Origin: PKWO01 sp036384915
GTDB taxonomy: Bacteria; Pseudomonadota; Gammaproteobacteria; Burkholderiales; Burkholderiaceae_D
Reading direction: 5' to 3'
Length of the DNA: 51,758 nucleotides
NCBI GenBank assembly: GCA_036384915.1
Contig: DASVLJ010000022.1
Location: forward strand, 1-51,758
The translations under genes and the position numbers were made by a program. The notes beneath the pieces are model-generated. The model saw only the letters and a program-made list of their open reading frames with translations. It ran no database searches and had not been told where the DNA came from. Below are positions 9,502-18,262 of this stretch, piece after piece. Numbering within the stretch: the stretch's first letter is position 1; each line of letters begins with the position of its first letter.

Positions 9502-10857
9502 ATGAAAAACCTACTCGCAAAAAATACTGGAGCCACCGACGTGGTGGCGCACGACGTGCCGGAAGAGATCGTCAATCTCGATTCGCGCAAGCATTCGCGG
9601 CTCGGTTGGCTGATCGTTCTGCTGGGCGTCGGCGGTTTCATCGTCTGGGCCTGCTTTGCTCCGCTCGATAAGGGCGTTCCGGCTTCGGGCTTTGTTTCGG
9701 TCGCATCCAATCGCAAGACCATACAGAATTACGCCGGCGGCGTCGTCGACGACATCCTGGTCAAGGATGGCGACGTGGTCAAGGCCGGCCAGTTGCTGGT
9801 CAAGATGAACGATACGGCCGTGAAGTCGCAAGTCGAGATCACGCGCGCCCAGTACTACACCGACATGGCGACCCGCGACCGCCTGACCGCCGAACGCGAC
9901 GGCAAATCTGTCGTCACATTCTCGCCGGAGCTGGAGAAGTCGAAGAGCGACGCCCACGTGGCGTCGGCGATTGCCGCACAAAATGAATTGTTCAATTCGC
10001 GCCATGCCGCCATCCAGAGCGAGATGGCGGCCATCGAAGAAAACATCGCCGGCTTGCGCGAGCAGCAGCGCGGCCTGGAAGAATCGCGCGAGAATACCAA
10101 GCAGCAATTGCAATTCCTGAAGGAGCAACTCGACGGCATGCGCGATCTGGCCAAGGACGGCTATATTGCGCGCAACCGCCTGCTCGACGCCGAGCGCACC
10201 TATGCCCAGGTCAATGGCGCACTGGCGGAAAATAGCGGGAATGTCGGACGCGTTCAGCGCCAGGTTGCTGAAGCCATGCTGCGCAAGGTCGAGCGCCAGC
10301 AGGAATACCAGAAGGAAGTGCGCACCCAATTGTCGGAAATGGATCGCGACATCGACGGCCTGACCGCCAAGCTGCACGAACAGGATTTCGAATTGAAAAA
10401 CGTCGAGGTCCGTGCGCCTGTCGACGGCACCGTGGTCAATGTGGCCGTGTTCACGCATGGCGCCGTGGTGCAGCCGGCTTCCCACCTGATGGAATTGGTG
10501 CCGTCCGACGATCCGCTGGTCGTTGAAGGCCAGATTCCGGTAAACCTGATCGACAAGGTGCATGTCGGCCTCAAGGTCGAACTGACCTTCTCCGCCTTTA
10601 ACCGCAATCAGACGCCGCACGTCGAAGGCGTGGTCACCCAGGTCTCGGCCGACCGCGTGGTCGACGAAAGGAGCGGTATGGCCTACTACAAGTTCCGTGC
10701 CGAAACCACGCCGGAAGGCAAAAAGGCGCTGGCTCACCTGGAAGTGCGTCCCGGTATGCCGGTCGAAGCCTTCATCAAGACCGGCGAGCGCACCATGATG
10801 AGCTACCTGCTCAAACCGGTGTTCGACCGCGCCAAGACCTCGATGACCGAGGAATGA
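9502..10857 (+). CDS. Type I secretion membrane fusion (adaptor) protein, HlyD/PrtE family
   Basis: A 451-residue periplasmic adaptor with one N-terminal transmembrane helix (about residues 36-54, WLIVLLGVGGFIVWACFA). Two lipoyl half-motifs flank a long alpha-helical coiled-coil hairpin (about 100-290, rich in Glu, Gln and Arg). A C-terminal beta-barrel region carries the family segment VRAPVDGTVVNVAVFTHG. It bridges the ABC transporter and the TolC-type channel. Its stop codon overlaps the start of the next gene (ATGA), so stoichiometric co-translation is likely. Confidence 0.92.
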   Translation: MKNLLAKNTGATDVVAHDVPEEIVNLDSRKHSRLGWLIVLLGVGGFIVWACFAPLDKGVPASGFVSVASNRKTIQNYAGGVVDDILVKDGDVVKAGQLLVKMNDTAVKSQVEITRAQYYTDMATRDRLTAERDGKSVVTFSPELEKSKSDAHVASAIAAQNELFNSRHAAIQSEMAAIEENIAGLREQQRGLEESRENTKQQLQFLKEQLDGMRDLAKDGYIARNRLLDAERTYAQVNGALAENSGNVGRVQRQVAEAMLRKVERQQEYQKEVRTQLSEMDRDIDGLTAKLHEQDFELKNVEVRAPVDGTVVNVAVFTHGAVVQPASHLMELVPSDDPLVVEGQIPVNLIDKVHVGLKVELTFSAFNRNQTPHVEGVVTQVSADRVVDERSGMAYYKFRAETTPEGKKALAHLEVRPGMPVEAFIKTGERTMMSYLLKPVFDRAKTSMTEE

Positions 10858-12215
10858 GTATGCGCGTCCCGAATTTGAAGCGGCTTGCCGCCGGGCTGTT
10901 GTGCGCGGGCCTGGTTCTGCCTTCATCCAGCGCTTTTTCCATCGGCTTGATCGAAGCCTACAATTTGGCACTGCAAAACGATCCGGTTTACCAGTCGGCA
11001 ATCCACGAACACGATGCCGGCAGCGAAAACCGCGAGTTGGCACGCTCGAATTTGCGGCCGCAGCTGGCTTTCAACTATAGCGGCTCGCGCAACTTCGCCA
11101 CGATTTCGCAGCCCGACCCCTATTCCGGGGGCAAGTCGACCGTCTATCCGCACTATGTCAGTTCGACGTCCAGCCTCAATTTCAGCCAGCCCATCGTCGC
11201 CTTCGACAATTACGCGCGCTACCGCGAGGGGATGGCGCAGGCGGATTATGGCGATGCGCAATTCACCAGCCGCCAGCAGGATTTGCTGTTGCGCCTGCTG
11301 AGCGCCTATGTCGATGCGCTGTTCGCTTACGACAACCTGCGCCTTGTGACCTCGCAGCGCGATACCTTGCTGGAACAAGAGCAGGTCAACGACCGCATGT
11401 TCAAGGAAGGCGAAGGCACCAAGACCGACATGCTCGAAACCCAGGCCAAGCTCGATCTGGCCGAGGCGCAGTTGATCGAAGCGCGCGACGGGCATTCGGC
11501 CAATTTCCAGGCGCTCGAAGCCATGGTCGGCGTGGAGGTCAAGAGTATCGACGGCTTGGTTGACGGTTTCGAGCCCAAGCCCTTGCAGCCGGCCGATTTC
11601 GAATCGTGGCGTGCCGTTGCGCTCGAGCACAATCCCGATATCGCCGCGGCGCGCGTGGCCGTGGAAGTAGCCAAGGACGAGGTGGCCAAGAACCGTGCCG
11701 GCAACCTGCCGCATATGGATTTCGTCGCCAGCGTCGGCAAAGATAATGCATCTTCGGTCAACACCTACACGCAGGACGCGTCCGTGCGCAGCTACGGCAT
11801 CCAGCTTACGATGCCGATCTACTCCGGCGGGTCGGTCAGTGCACTGACGCGCCAGGCGACGGCGGCCTACGAGAAGGCCAAGAGCGACCTGGACGACAAG
11901 ACCAACCAGATCATGCTCGATATGCACAAGCAGCACTATGCGGTGCTGTCTTCCATCGCCAAGATCGCGGCGCTCGAGAAATCGGTCGCGTCGGCCAAGT
12001 TGCTTGTCACGGCGACCAGGCAAAGCATCAAAGGCGGCGTGCGGATCAATCTCGATCTGCTCAATGCCGAACAACAGCTCTACATAGCGCAGCGCGACCT
12101 GGCGCAGGCGCGCTACGTGTATATGGTGGCCGACTTGCGCTTGCGAGCGGATGCCGGCGTGTTGAGCGTGGACGACCTGCGCACGGTTGCCGCCAATTTC
12201 AGCGCGGGACATTAA
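10854..12215 (+). CDS. TolC-family outer-membrane channel of the type I secretion system
   Basis: A 453-residue protein with an N-terminal signal peptide (basic MRVPNLKR, then a hydrophobic core ending at about SSAFS). Two outer-membrane-efflux repeats begin with SIGLIEAYNLALQNDPVYQSA, typical of TolC proteins in type I secretion. The start overlaps the adaptor stop; ATG 10860 is a close alternative. It completes the exporter operon. Its stop is 22 bases before the start of the degenerate glycosyltransferase relic, which therefore was probably once the fourth gene of the operon. Confidence 0.9.
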   Translation: MSMRVPNLKRLAAGLLCAGLVLPSSSAFSIGLIEAYNLALQNDPVYQSAIHEHDAGSENRELARSNLRPQLAFNYSGSRNFATISQPDPYSGGKSTVYPHYVSSTSSLNFSQPIVAFDNYARYREGMAQADYGDAQFTSRQQDLLLRLLSAYVDALFAYDNLRLVTSQRDTLLEQEQVNDRMFKEGEGTKTDMLETQAKLDLAEAQLIEARDGHSANFQALEAMVGVEVKSIDGLVDGFEPKPLQPADFESWRAVALEHNPDIAAARVAVEVAKDEVAKNRAGNLPHMDFVASVGKDNASSVNTYTQDASVRSYGIQLTMPIYSGGSVSALTRQATAAYEKAKSDLDDKTNQIMLDMHKQHYAVLSSIAKIAALEKSVASAKLLVTATRQSIKGGVRINLDLLNAEQQLYIAQRDLAQARYVYMVADLRLRADAGVLSVDDLRTVAANFSAGH

Positions 12216-12237
12216 GCTTCGGGTAAGGGAGGCGGGC

Positions 12238-12696
12238 GTGGAACATCCGCAACCGTCTCCTGTGTTACCGGACGATCCCGAACACTGCCGGCTGCTCGGC
12301 GACGCGCGCCATGCACGCGGGCGTCTCGACGATGCCTTGCCGGCTTATGCGCAAGCCATGTCGCTCCGCCGGGACGACTTGAATGCCCTGAACAATACGG
12401 CCAACTTCCTGCGTCAGATGGGCCGTGTTACCGAGGCGCTGTACTGCTACGACCGGGCTTTGGCTTCGGCACCCGGTCACGCCGTCGTCTTGGCCAACCG
12501 CGTGCTCGCCTTGCGCGACGTCCGCAACAACCGCAACAACCGCAACAACCGCAACAACCGCGGCGTCCTGCTGCGCGACTTCGGCCAGTTATGCGAAGGT
12601 CGATATCGCGCTCGACACCTCCCTCTTTCCCAGCACCACCACGAGTGCGGGAGCCTTGTGGAGGCGGGAGTGGTGCGCGAGTTAGCCTGGGGGTAG
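12238..12696 (+). pseudogene. Relic of a TPR O-GlcNAc transferase (SPINDLY family)
   Basis: From GTG 12238, preceded by a good AGGGAGG, the frame encodes about 95 residues of clear TPR sequence (LGDARHARGRLDDALPAYAQA, LNNTANFLRQMGRVTEALYCY). It then enters a 9-bp tandem repeat and NNRGVLLRDFGQ. After that this frame becomes meaningless (Arg/His-rich). The +1 frame reads YAKVDIALDT..STTTSAGALW from about 12585 to 12665, which closely matches the C-lobe signature YxxVDIALDTFPxxGTTTxxEALWMG of Glyco_transf_41/OGT enzymes. So the TPR start and a piece of the catalytic C-lobe survive, with most of the catalytic domain deleted and the frame shifted. The 3' end is cut off at the convergent trhO gene. 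It is almost certainly inactive. It implies that an ancestor O-glycosylated a protein, plausibly the secreted substrate. Confidence 0.7.
12523..12558 (+). repeat. Four perfect 9-bp tandem repeats (CGCAACAAC)
   Basis: Four consecutive CGCAACAAC units encode (RNN)4 inside the degenerate TPR glycosyltransferase gene. The unit length of 9 keeps frame. It probably arose by replication slippage from an NNRG-containing TPR codon run and is likely variable between strains. Confidence 0.95.
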
Positions 12697-12697
12697 C

Positions 12698-13603
12698 CTA
12701 TTCCTCCCGCATCGCCTTCTTGCAATGCGGGCAGGATTCGCCGGGAATGTAGTAGGGCGACAATTGCTCGCGCGGCGTCACCACGGCGCGGCAGGCGAAG
12801 CATTGCGCCACGTCGGTTTCCTTCAATTCGGGCGAGAGCGCGGTGCGGTAGTCGAAGACGAAGCAGTCGCCGCTGTAGTGCGCGCCGCCGACTTCCTCGA
12901 AGTATTTGAGGATGCCGCCTTCGAGCTGGTAGACATTGTCGAAGCCGACGTTTTGCATGTGGATCGCGGCCTTTTCGCAGCGTATGCCGCCGGTGCAGAA
13001 GGTTACGATGGTCTTGCCGGCAAAATCTTCCTTATGCGCGGCAACCACGGCCGGGAATTCAGTGAACTTGCTGATGCGGTAATCGACGGTATTGTCGAAG
13101 GTGCCGACATCGACTTCAAAGGCATTGCGCGTATCGAGCATGACCACCGGCTTGCCATGGTCGTCATGCCCCTGGTCGAGCCAGCGCTTCAAGGTGGCCG
13201 GTTCCACCGCCGGCGCACGGCCTTCCTCGGGACGGATCAGCGGGTGCTTCATGGTGATGATCTCAGCCTTCAGCTTCACCAGCATGCGGTTGAACGGCTG
13301 CTTCTTCGAATAGCTTTCCTTGACCGTGATATCGGCAAAGCGCGCGTCGGCGCGCAGCCAAGCCAGGAAGGCATCGATCTGGTGGCGCAAGCCGGCCAGG
13401 AACAGGTTGATGCCCTCGGGCGTCAACAGGATTGTTCCCTTCAATTGCAGTTCATTGCAAAGCTCGCGGAAAGCCGCGCGCTTCTCGGCGGCATCGTCGA
13501 AGGTGACGAATTTATAGGCCGCGATATTAACGTAAGGTAAATCTTCCGTCGCGCCGGTCAAAGGGAGGGCGCGATCGATTTCGGCAGTTGCGGGAACTTG
13601 CAT
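12698..13603 (-). CDS. trhO: tRNA uridine(34) hydroxylase, rhodanese family (TrhO/YceA-type)
   Basis: A 301-residue member of the UPF0176/YceA family. In E. coli the homologue uses O2 to hydroxylate uridine 34 of tRNAs. An N-terminal alpha/beta domain (about 20-110, GTILLTPEGINLFLAG) precedes a rhodanese domain whose active-site loop is CTGGIRCEKAA with the catalytic Cys. A C-terminal metal-like cluster, CFACRAVV and CPHCKKAM, ends the protein. ATG 13603 gives an N-terminal extension relative to some relatives that begin near VNIAAYKFV. It converges with the glycosyltransferase relic, leaving one base between them. The older name is rhodanese-like sulfurtransferase. Confidence 0.88.
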   Translation of the reverse strand: MQVPATAEIDRALPLTGATEDLPYVNIAAYKFVTFDDAAEKRAAFRELCNELQLKGTILLTPEGINLFLAGLRHQIDAFLAWLRADARFADITVKESYSKKQPFNRMLVKLKAEIITMKHPLIRPEEGRAPAVEPATLKRWLDQGHDDHGKPVVMLDTRNAFEVDVGTFDNTVDYRISKFTEFPAVVAAHKEDFAGKTIVTFCTGGIRCEKAAIHMQNVGFDNVYQLEGGILKYFEEVGGAHYSGDCFVFDYRTALSPELKETDVAQCFACRAVVTPREQLSPYYIPGESCPHCKKAMREE

Positions 13604-13635
13604 GGGATAAGGCGGTAAGTCATTGATTTGGCTAC

Positions 13636-13641
13636 ATTATA
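13636..13641 (-). promoter_or_regulatory. Possible -10 box for trhO
   Basis: The minus strand reads TATAAT here, 33 bases upstream of the trhO start, in the 148-base divergent gap before dnaE. No convincing -35 is present at 16-18 bases. No clear dnaE promoter was recognised in the same gap. Confidence 0.3.
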
Positions 13642-13751
13642 TAGCGCCTAGTTCAATTTTTGATGAAATGCCGATAGAGAAGCATGAGCTTATGGACGGA
13701 TATTTTTTCGCGGCTTTTCTCGGCCTACCTGGCAGCGAGTAAAATACCGCG

Positions 13752-16700
13752 ATGACTGCACCGCAATTCACTCATCTCCGCCTCCATACCGAATATTCCA
13801 TCGTCGACGGCCTCGTGCGGGTCGATGATGCCGTCAAGGCTGCCGTCAAGGATGGCCAGCCTGCCTTGGCCATCACCGACCTGGCGAACCTATTCGGCAT
13901 GGTCAAGTTCTACAAGGCTGCGCGCGGCAAGGGCTTGAAGCCGATTGCCGGCTGCGACGCCTGGATCACCAATGACGCCGACCGCGACAAGGCCACACGC
14001 CTGTTGTTGCTGGCGAAGAATGCGGCCGGCTACAAGCAATTGTGCGAATTGCTGTCCCAAGCCTGGTTGACCAACCAATATCGCGGGCGCGGCGAAATCC
14101 GCGTGGAGTGGCTCGAAGCGCTGGAGCCGGGCGGCTTGATCGTGCTCTCGGGCGGGCAGTTCGGCGATGTCGCGCATGCCGTCGACAACGGCAATCTTGT
14201 TCTGGCCGAGCAATGCGCCGCACGCTGGGCCAAAATCTTTCCCGGTCACTTTTATGTCGAAGTCCAGCGTGCCGGCCAGCCGAATATGGAACCGCAAGTG
14301 CGTCATTGCGCGGCGATTGCTGCGCGGCTCGGCCTGCCTGTGGTGGCGACGCATCCGATCCAGTTTGTCTCGGAAGATGAATTCATCGCGCACGAAGCGC
14401 GTACCTGCATTGCGGAAGGCGAAATACTGGCCAATCCGCACCGTACCAAGCGCTTCAACGAGCAGCTTTCCTTCAAGTCCCAAGCCGAGATGGCGGAGTT
14501 GTTTTCCGACATGCCTGCTGCCTTGCAGAACAGCCTGGAAATTGCCAAGCGTTGCAACCTGACGCTGGTGCTGGGCAAGCCCAAGCTGCCGCTGTTCCCC
14601 ACGCCCGACGGCATGTCGCTCGACGACTTCCTCGTCGCCGAAGCGAAGGCTGGCCTGGAAAAGCGCTTGATCCATCTGTTCCCCAATGAGGAGAAGCGCG
14701 AAAAGGAGCGCGCCCGCTATGAGGCGCGCTTGAAGTTCGAGACCGACACCATCATCAAGATGGGCTTCCCGGGCTACTTCCTCATCGTGGCGGACTTCAT
14801 TCAGTGGGCCAAGAACAACGGCGTGCCGGTAGGCCCCGGCCGTGGCTCCGGCGCCGGCTCGCTGGTGGCGTATTGCCTGCTGATTACCGATCTCGACCCG
14901 CTCGAATACAACCTGCTGTTCGAACGCTTCCTGAATCCCGAGCGCGTCTCGATGCCCGACTTCGACATCGACTTTTGCCAGGAAGGGCGAGACCGCGTCA
15001 TCCAGTACGTGAAAGACCGATACGGCAAGGATGCCGTGTCGCAGATCGCTACCTTCGGTACCATGGCGGCCAAAGGCGCCGTGCGCGACGTGGGCCGCGT
15101 GCTCGATTTCGGCTACGGTTTTTGCGACGGCATTTCCAAGCTGATCCCGTTCAAGCCCGGCAAGCTCGTGACGATCGCCGACGCGCTTGAGGAAGAGCCC
15201 CTGTTGGCCGAACGGCGCGACAAGGAGGAGGAAGTCAAGCAATTGCTCGAACTGGCGCAGCAAGTCGAGGGCATCACCCGAAACATCGGCATGCACGCCG
15301 GTGGTGTGTTGATCGCACCGGGCAAATTGACCGATTTTTGCCCGCTTTATACGCAAGGCGGCGAAACCGGCGTGGTTTCGCAGTACGACAAGGACGACGT
15401 CGAAGCCGTGGGCTTGGTGAAGTTCGACTTCCTTGGCTTGACCACGCTGACCATCCTCGACCGCGCCGTCCGCTACATCAAGGATCTCGATCCGGCCATG
15501 GCGGACTTCGACCTGGCCAAACTGCCGCTCGATGACCGGGCGTCGTACGATTTGCTGACCAAGGCCAAGACGGTCGCTGTGTTCCAGCTCGAAAGCCGCG
15601 GCATGCAAGGCATGCTGAAGGAGGCGCGGCCCGACCGTTTCGAGGACATCATCGCGCTGGTGGCGCTGTACCGCCCGGGCCCGATGGACCTGATTCCCGA
15701 CTTCTGCAAGCGCAAGCACGGCGAGAAGTTCGATTACCCCGATCCGCGCGCCGAAGGCATCCTGGCCGAAACCTACGGCATCATGGTGTATCAGGAGCAG
15801 GTGATGCAGATGGCCCAGGTGGTGGGCGGCTACTCGCTCGGCGGCGCCGACTTGCTGCGCCGTGCGATGGGCAAGAAGAAGGCCGAAGAGATGGCCGAGC
15901 ACCGCAAGATTTTCCGCGAGGGTGCCGCCAAGGACGGCTTGTCGGAACAGAAGGCCGACGAAATCTTCGACTTGATGGAAAAGTTCGCCGGTTACGGCTT
16001 CAACAAGTCGCACGCGGCCGCCTACGCGCTCTTGTCCTACCATACGGCCTACCTGAAAGCGCATCATCCGGCGGCCTTCATGGCGGCCAACTTGTCGCTC
16101 GCCATGGACGACACCGACAAGATCAAGATCCTGGTCGAAGACGCTGTCGAGACCTGCAAGCTTTCCCTGTTGCCGCCCGATATCAATTTGTCGAACTACC
16201 GCTTCACGCCGGAAGGCGAACCGGGCAAGAAGGCGACCAAGATCCGTTACGGCCTGGGCGCTGTCAAGGGCTCCGGGCAAAACGCCATCGAAGCCATCAT
16301 CGTGGCGCGCCAAGGCAAGCCTTTCACCGACCTGTTCGACTTCGCCAAGCGCGTCGACAAGCGCCAGGTGAACCGCCGCACCATCGAATCCCTGATCCGC
16401 GCCGGCGCATTCGACAGCCTTGGCGTGGATCGCGGCATTCTGATCGCTTCGGTGCCGCTGGCGCTGGAGGGAGCCGAACAAGCCGAAGCCGCGGCCAACC
16501 AGGTGAGTTTGTTCGGCGGCGACGACAGCGACCTCGAAGCGCCGCCGGAATACGTCAAGGCGCAGCCGTGGAGCGACAAGCAGCGCCTCGCCGAAGAAAA
16601 GCTCGCGCTCGGTTTTTACCTCTCGGGCCACATGTTCGACGCTTATGCGCCCGAAGCGCGCCGCTTCGCGCGTGGCAAGCTGGCTGACTTGAGTCCTTCG

Positions 16701-17201
16701 CGCGAACCGCGCCTGATCGTCGGCGTGATTGCCGGTTTGCGTACGCAGATGACCCAGCGCGGCAAGCTCTTGATCGTGACGCTCGACGACGGCACGGCCG
16801 CGGTCGAAGTGACGGTGTACAACGAAGTGTTCGATACCAACCGCAATATCTTCAAGGAAGACGAATTTCTCGCCGTGCACGGCAAGGTGTCGGAAGACCG
16901 CTTTACTGGCGGCTTGCGCATCACCGCCGATAAGGTGATGGATATCGCGGCAGCGCGCGTGCATTTCGGCAAGAAATTCTGGTTTCCGTACGCGCAAGCC
17001 ATCGATACCGAACAGATCAAGGCTTTGCTGCAGCCCTACAGGTCGGCCGAAGGCTTGCCTTTCGTATTGCGCTATGCGCCCGAAGGCGTGGGCAGCTGCG
17101 ATATCGCCTGGCCCGACGATTGGCGCGTGATGCCGGCTGATGCGCTGAAGCAATCGCTCAACGAACGCCTTGGCGTCGCGAATGCCGAAGTCGAGTACTG
17201 A
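13752..17201 (+). CDS. dnaE: DNA polymerase III subunit alpha
   Basis: A 1,149-residue replicative polymerase of the DnaE1 type. An N-terminal PHP domain starts HLRLHTEYSIVDGLV. The catalytic palm has PDFDIDF with Asp403 and Asp405, and a third Asp at about 559 in VKFDFLGL, matching the E. coli D401/D403/D555 triad. GPGRGSGAGSL and the fingers region YRPGPMDLIPDF are intact. The helix-hairpin-helix and OB-fold domains (RLIVGVIAGLRTQMTQRGK, about 990-1010) and a tail domain follow. Length is normal for Burkholderiales. It overlaps the next gene by one base (TGATG), so that glycosyltransferase is translationally coupled to dnaE. Confidence 0.97.
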   Translation: MTAPQFTHLRLHTEYSIVDGLVRVDDAVKAAVKDGQPALAITDLANLFGMVKFYKAARGKGLKPIAGCDAWITNDADRDKATRLLLLAKNAAGYKQLCELLSQAWLTNQYRGRGEIRVEWLEALEPGGLIVLSGGQFGDVAHAVDNGNLVLAEQCAARWAKIFPGHFYVEVQRAGQPNMEPQVRHCAAIAARLGLPVVATHPIQFVSEDEFIAHEARTCIAEGEILANPHRTKRFNEQLSFKSQAEMAELFSDMPAALQNSLEIAKRCNLTLVLGKPKLPLFPTPDGMSLDDFLVAEAKAGLEKRLIHLFPNEEKREKERARYEARLKFETDTIIKMGFPGYFLIVADFIQWAKNNGVPVGPGRGSGAGSLVAYCLLITDLDPLEYNLLFERFLNPERVSMPDFDIDFCQEGRDRVIQYVKDRYGKDAVSQIATFGTMAAKGAVRDVGRVLDFGYGFCDGISKLIPFKPGKLVTIADALEEEPLLAERRDKEEEVKQLLELAQQVEGITRNIGMHAGGVLIAPGKLTDFCPLYTQGGETGVVSQYDKDDVEAVGLVKFDFLGLTTLTILDRAVRYIKDLDPAMADFDLAKLPLDDRASYDLLTKAKTVAVFQLESRGMQGMLKEARPDRFEDIIALVALYRPGPMDLIPDFCKRKHGEKFDYPDPRAEGILAETYGIMVYQEQVMQMAQVVGGYSLGGADLLRRAMGKKKAEEMAEHRKIFREGAAKDGLSEQKADEIFDLMEKFAGYGFNKSHAAAYALLSYHTAYLKAHHPAAFMAANLSLAMDDTDKIKILVEDAVETCKLSLLPPDINLSNYRFTPEGEPGKKATKIRYGLGAVKGSGQNAIEAIIVARQGKPFTDLFDFAKRVDKRQVNRRTIESLIRAGAFDSLGVDRGILIASVPLALEGAEQAEAAANQVSLFGGDDSDLEAPPEYVKAQPWSDKQRLAEEKLALGFYLSGHMFDAYAPEARRFARGKLADLSPSREPRLIVGVIAGLRTQMTQRGKLLIVTLDDGTAAVEVTVYNEVFDTNRNIFKEDEFLAVHGKVSEDRFTGGLRITADKVMDIAAARVHFGKKFWFPYAQAIDTEQIKALLQPYRSAEGLPFVLRYAPEGVGSCDIAWPDDWRVMPADALKQSLNERLGVANAEVEY

Positions 17202-18238
17202 TGTTTATTGAACACGTCAACTTCGCCAAGGGTTTCAGAGGCGGGGAAAGACAAACGCTGAACCTGATGGAAGGTTTGGCCGCGGCCGGTGTGCGGCAAA
17301 GCCTGCTGTGCCAGGCCGGCTCCGAACTGAGCCGGCGCGCCGAAGCCGCCGGCTTTACGGTGCGCCACGCACGCAATCCGCTGTTCGGCCACATGGCGGC
17401 GCCGCGTCACACCGGGCCGCGCCTGGTGCACGTGCATGAGGCGCGCGGCGCCTATTGGGCGGCGATCGAAAACGTCTTGCGCGGCACGCCTTACCTGATT
17501 ACGCGCCGCATCCCCAATCCCGTATCGGCCAGCTTTTTCAACCGCATGGTCTATCGCCGCGCGACAGAGCTGGTGGGCGTATCGCGCGACGTGTCTGCGC
17601 GTTTGAACGAGCGCACCGGGCATCACGTTCATACCATCCTCGATTCATGCACACGCCACAGTGCCGATCCGGAGCGCACCGCAGCCATCCGCGCCGAGCT
17701 TGGCGGCGCACCCGTCATCGGCCACGTCGGTGCCTTGCACGACCACCACAAGGGGCAAGCCACGCTGATTACCGCTTTCCTTAAGTTGAGCGAGCACTAT
17801 CCGCAAGCGCGCCTGGTGTTGCTGGGTGAAGGGCCGGACAAGGGCGAATTCCAGCGACAGGCGCGCAATGACCCGCGCATTGTGTTTGCCGGCTTCCAGG
17901 AAGACGTGGGTTCGTGGGTTGCGGCGATGGATGTGTTTGCCTTCCCTTCGCGCGAAGAAGGGCTGGGCTCATCCGTACTCGACGCCATGCTGCTCGGCGT
18001 GCCGGTCGTCACCTCGAACGTGGGCGGTCTGCCCGAACTGGTCGGCGAGCAGGAGCGCGGCATCATGCTCGACAATCATAATCCCCTGCAATGGGCGTCG
18101 GCCTTGCAGCGCATGCTGGAGGATGCCCCATTGCGCGAAAAGCTGCGCCGCGATGCACTGGAGTTTGCGCAGGCACATGACATTGCGGCAATGACTAACG
18201 ATTATCTCGATTTGTATCGCGATATTGCGGGTGAGTGA
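17201..18238 (+). CDS. Glycosyltransferase family 4 (GT-B)
   Basis: A 345-residue GT-B enzyme. The N-terminal acceptor lobe starts FIEHVNFAKGFRGGERQTLNL, and the C-terminal nucleotide-sugar lobe carries PVIGHVGALHDHHKGQATLI and FPSREEGLGSSVLDAMLLG. In the last segment the second acidic residue of the usual EX7E motif is Asp. It lies next to dnaE and one gene from a GT2 enzyme, msbA and waaF, so a role in lipopolysaccharide core or surface glycan assembly is likely. Donor and acceptor are not readable from sequence. It ends 24 bases before the MITE-like element. Confidence 0.85.
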   Translation: MFIEHVNFAKGFRGGERQTLNLMEGLAAAGVRQSLLCQAGSELSRRAEAAGFTVRHARNPLFGHMAAPRHTGPRLVHVHEARGAYWAAIENVLRGTPYLITRRIPNPVSASFFNRMVYRRATELVGVSRDVSARLNERTGHHVHTILDSCTRHSADPERTAAIRAELGGAPVIGHVGALHDHHKGQATLITAFLKLSEHYPQARLVLLGEGPDKGEFQRQARNDPRIVFAGFQEDVGSWVAAMDVFAFPSREEGLGSSVLDAMLLGVPVVTSNVGGLPELVGEQERGIMLDNHNPLQWASALQRMLEDAPLREKLRRDALEFAQAHDIAAMTNDYLDLYRDIAGE

Positions 18239-18262
18239 ACGGAATTTGCAGATAGGGCCGGG

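Noticed and set aside
12523..12558. Short repeat array as a CRISPR
   Set aside because: Units are 9 bp, contiguous, with no spacers, and are in a coding frame.
13890..17153. Long antisense open frame (1,087 codons) opposite dnaE
   Set aside because: It is a mirror of the GC-rich codon pattern of dnaE, has no recognisable domain, and dnaE is unambiguous on the other strand.
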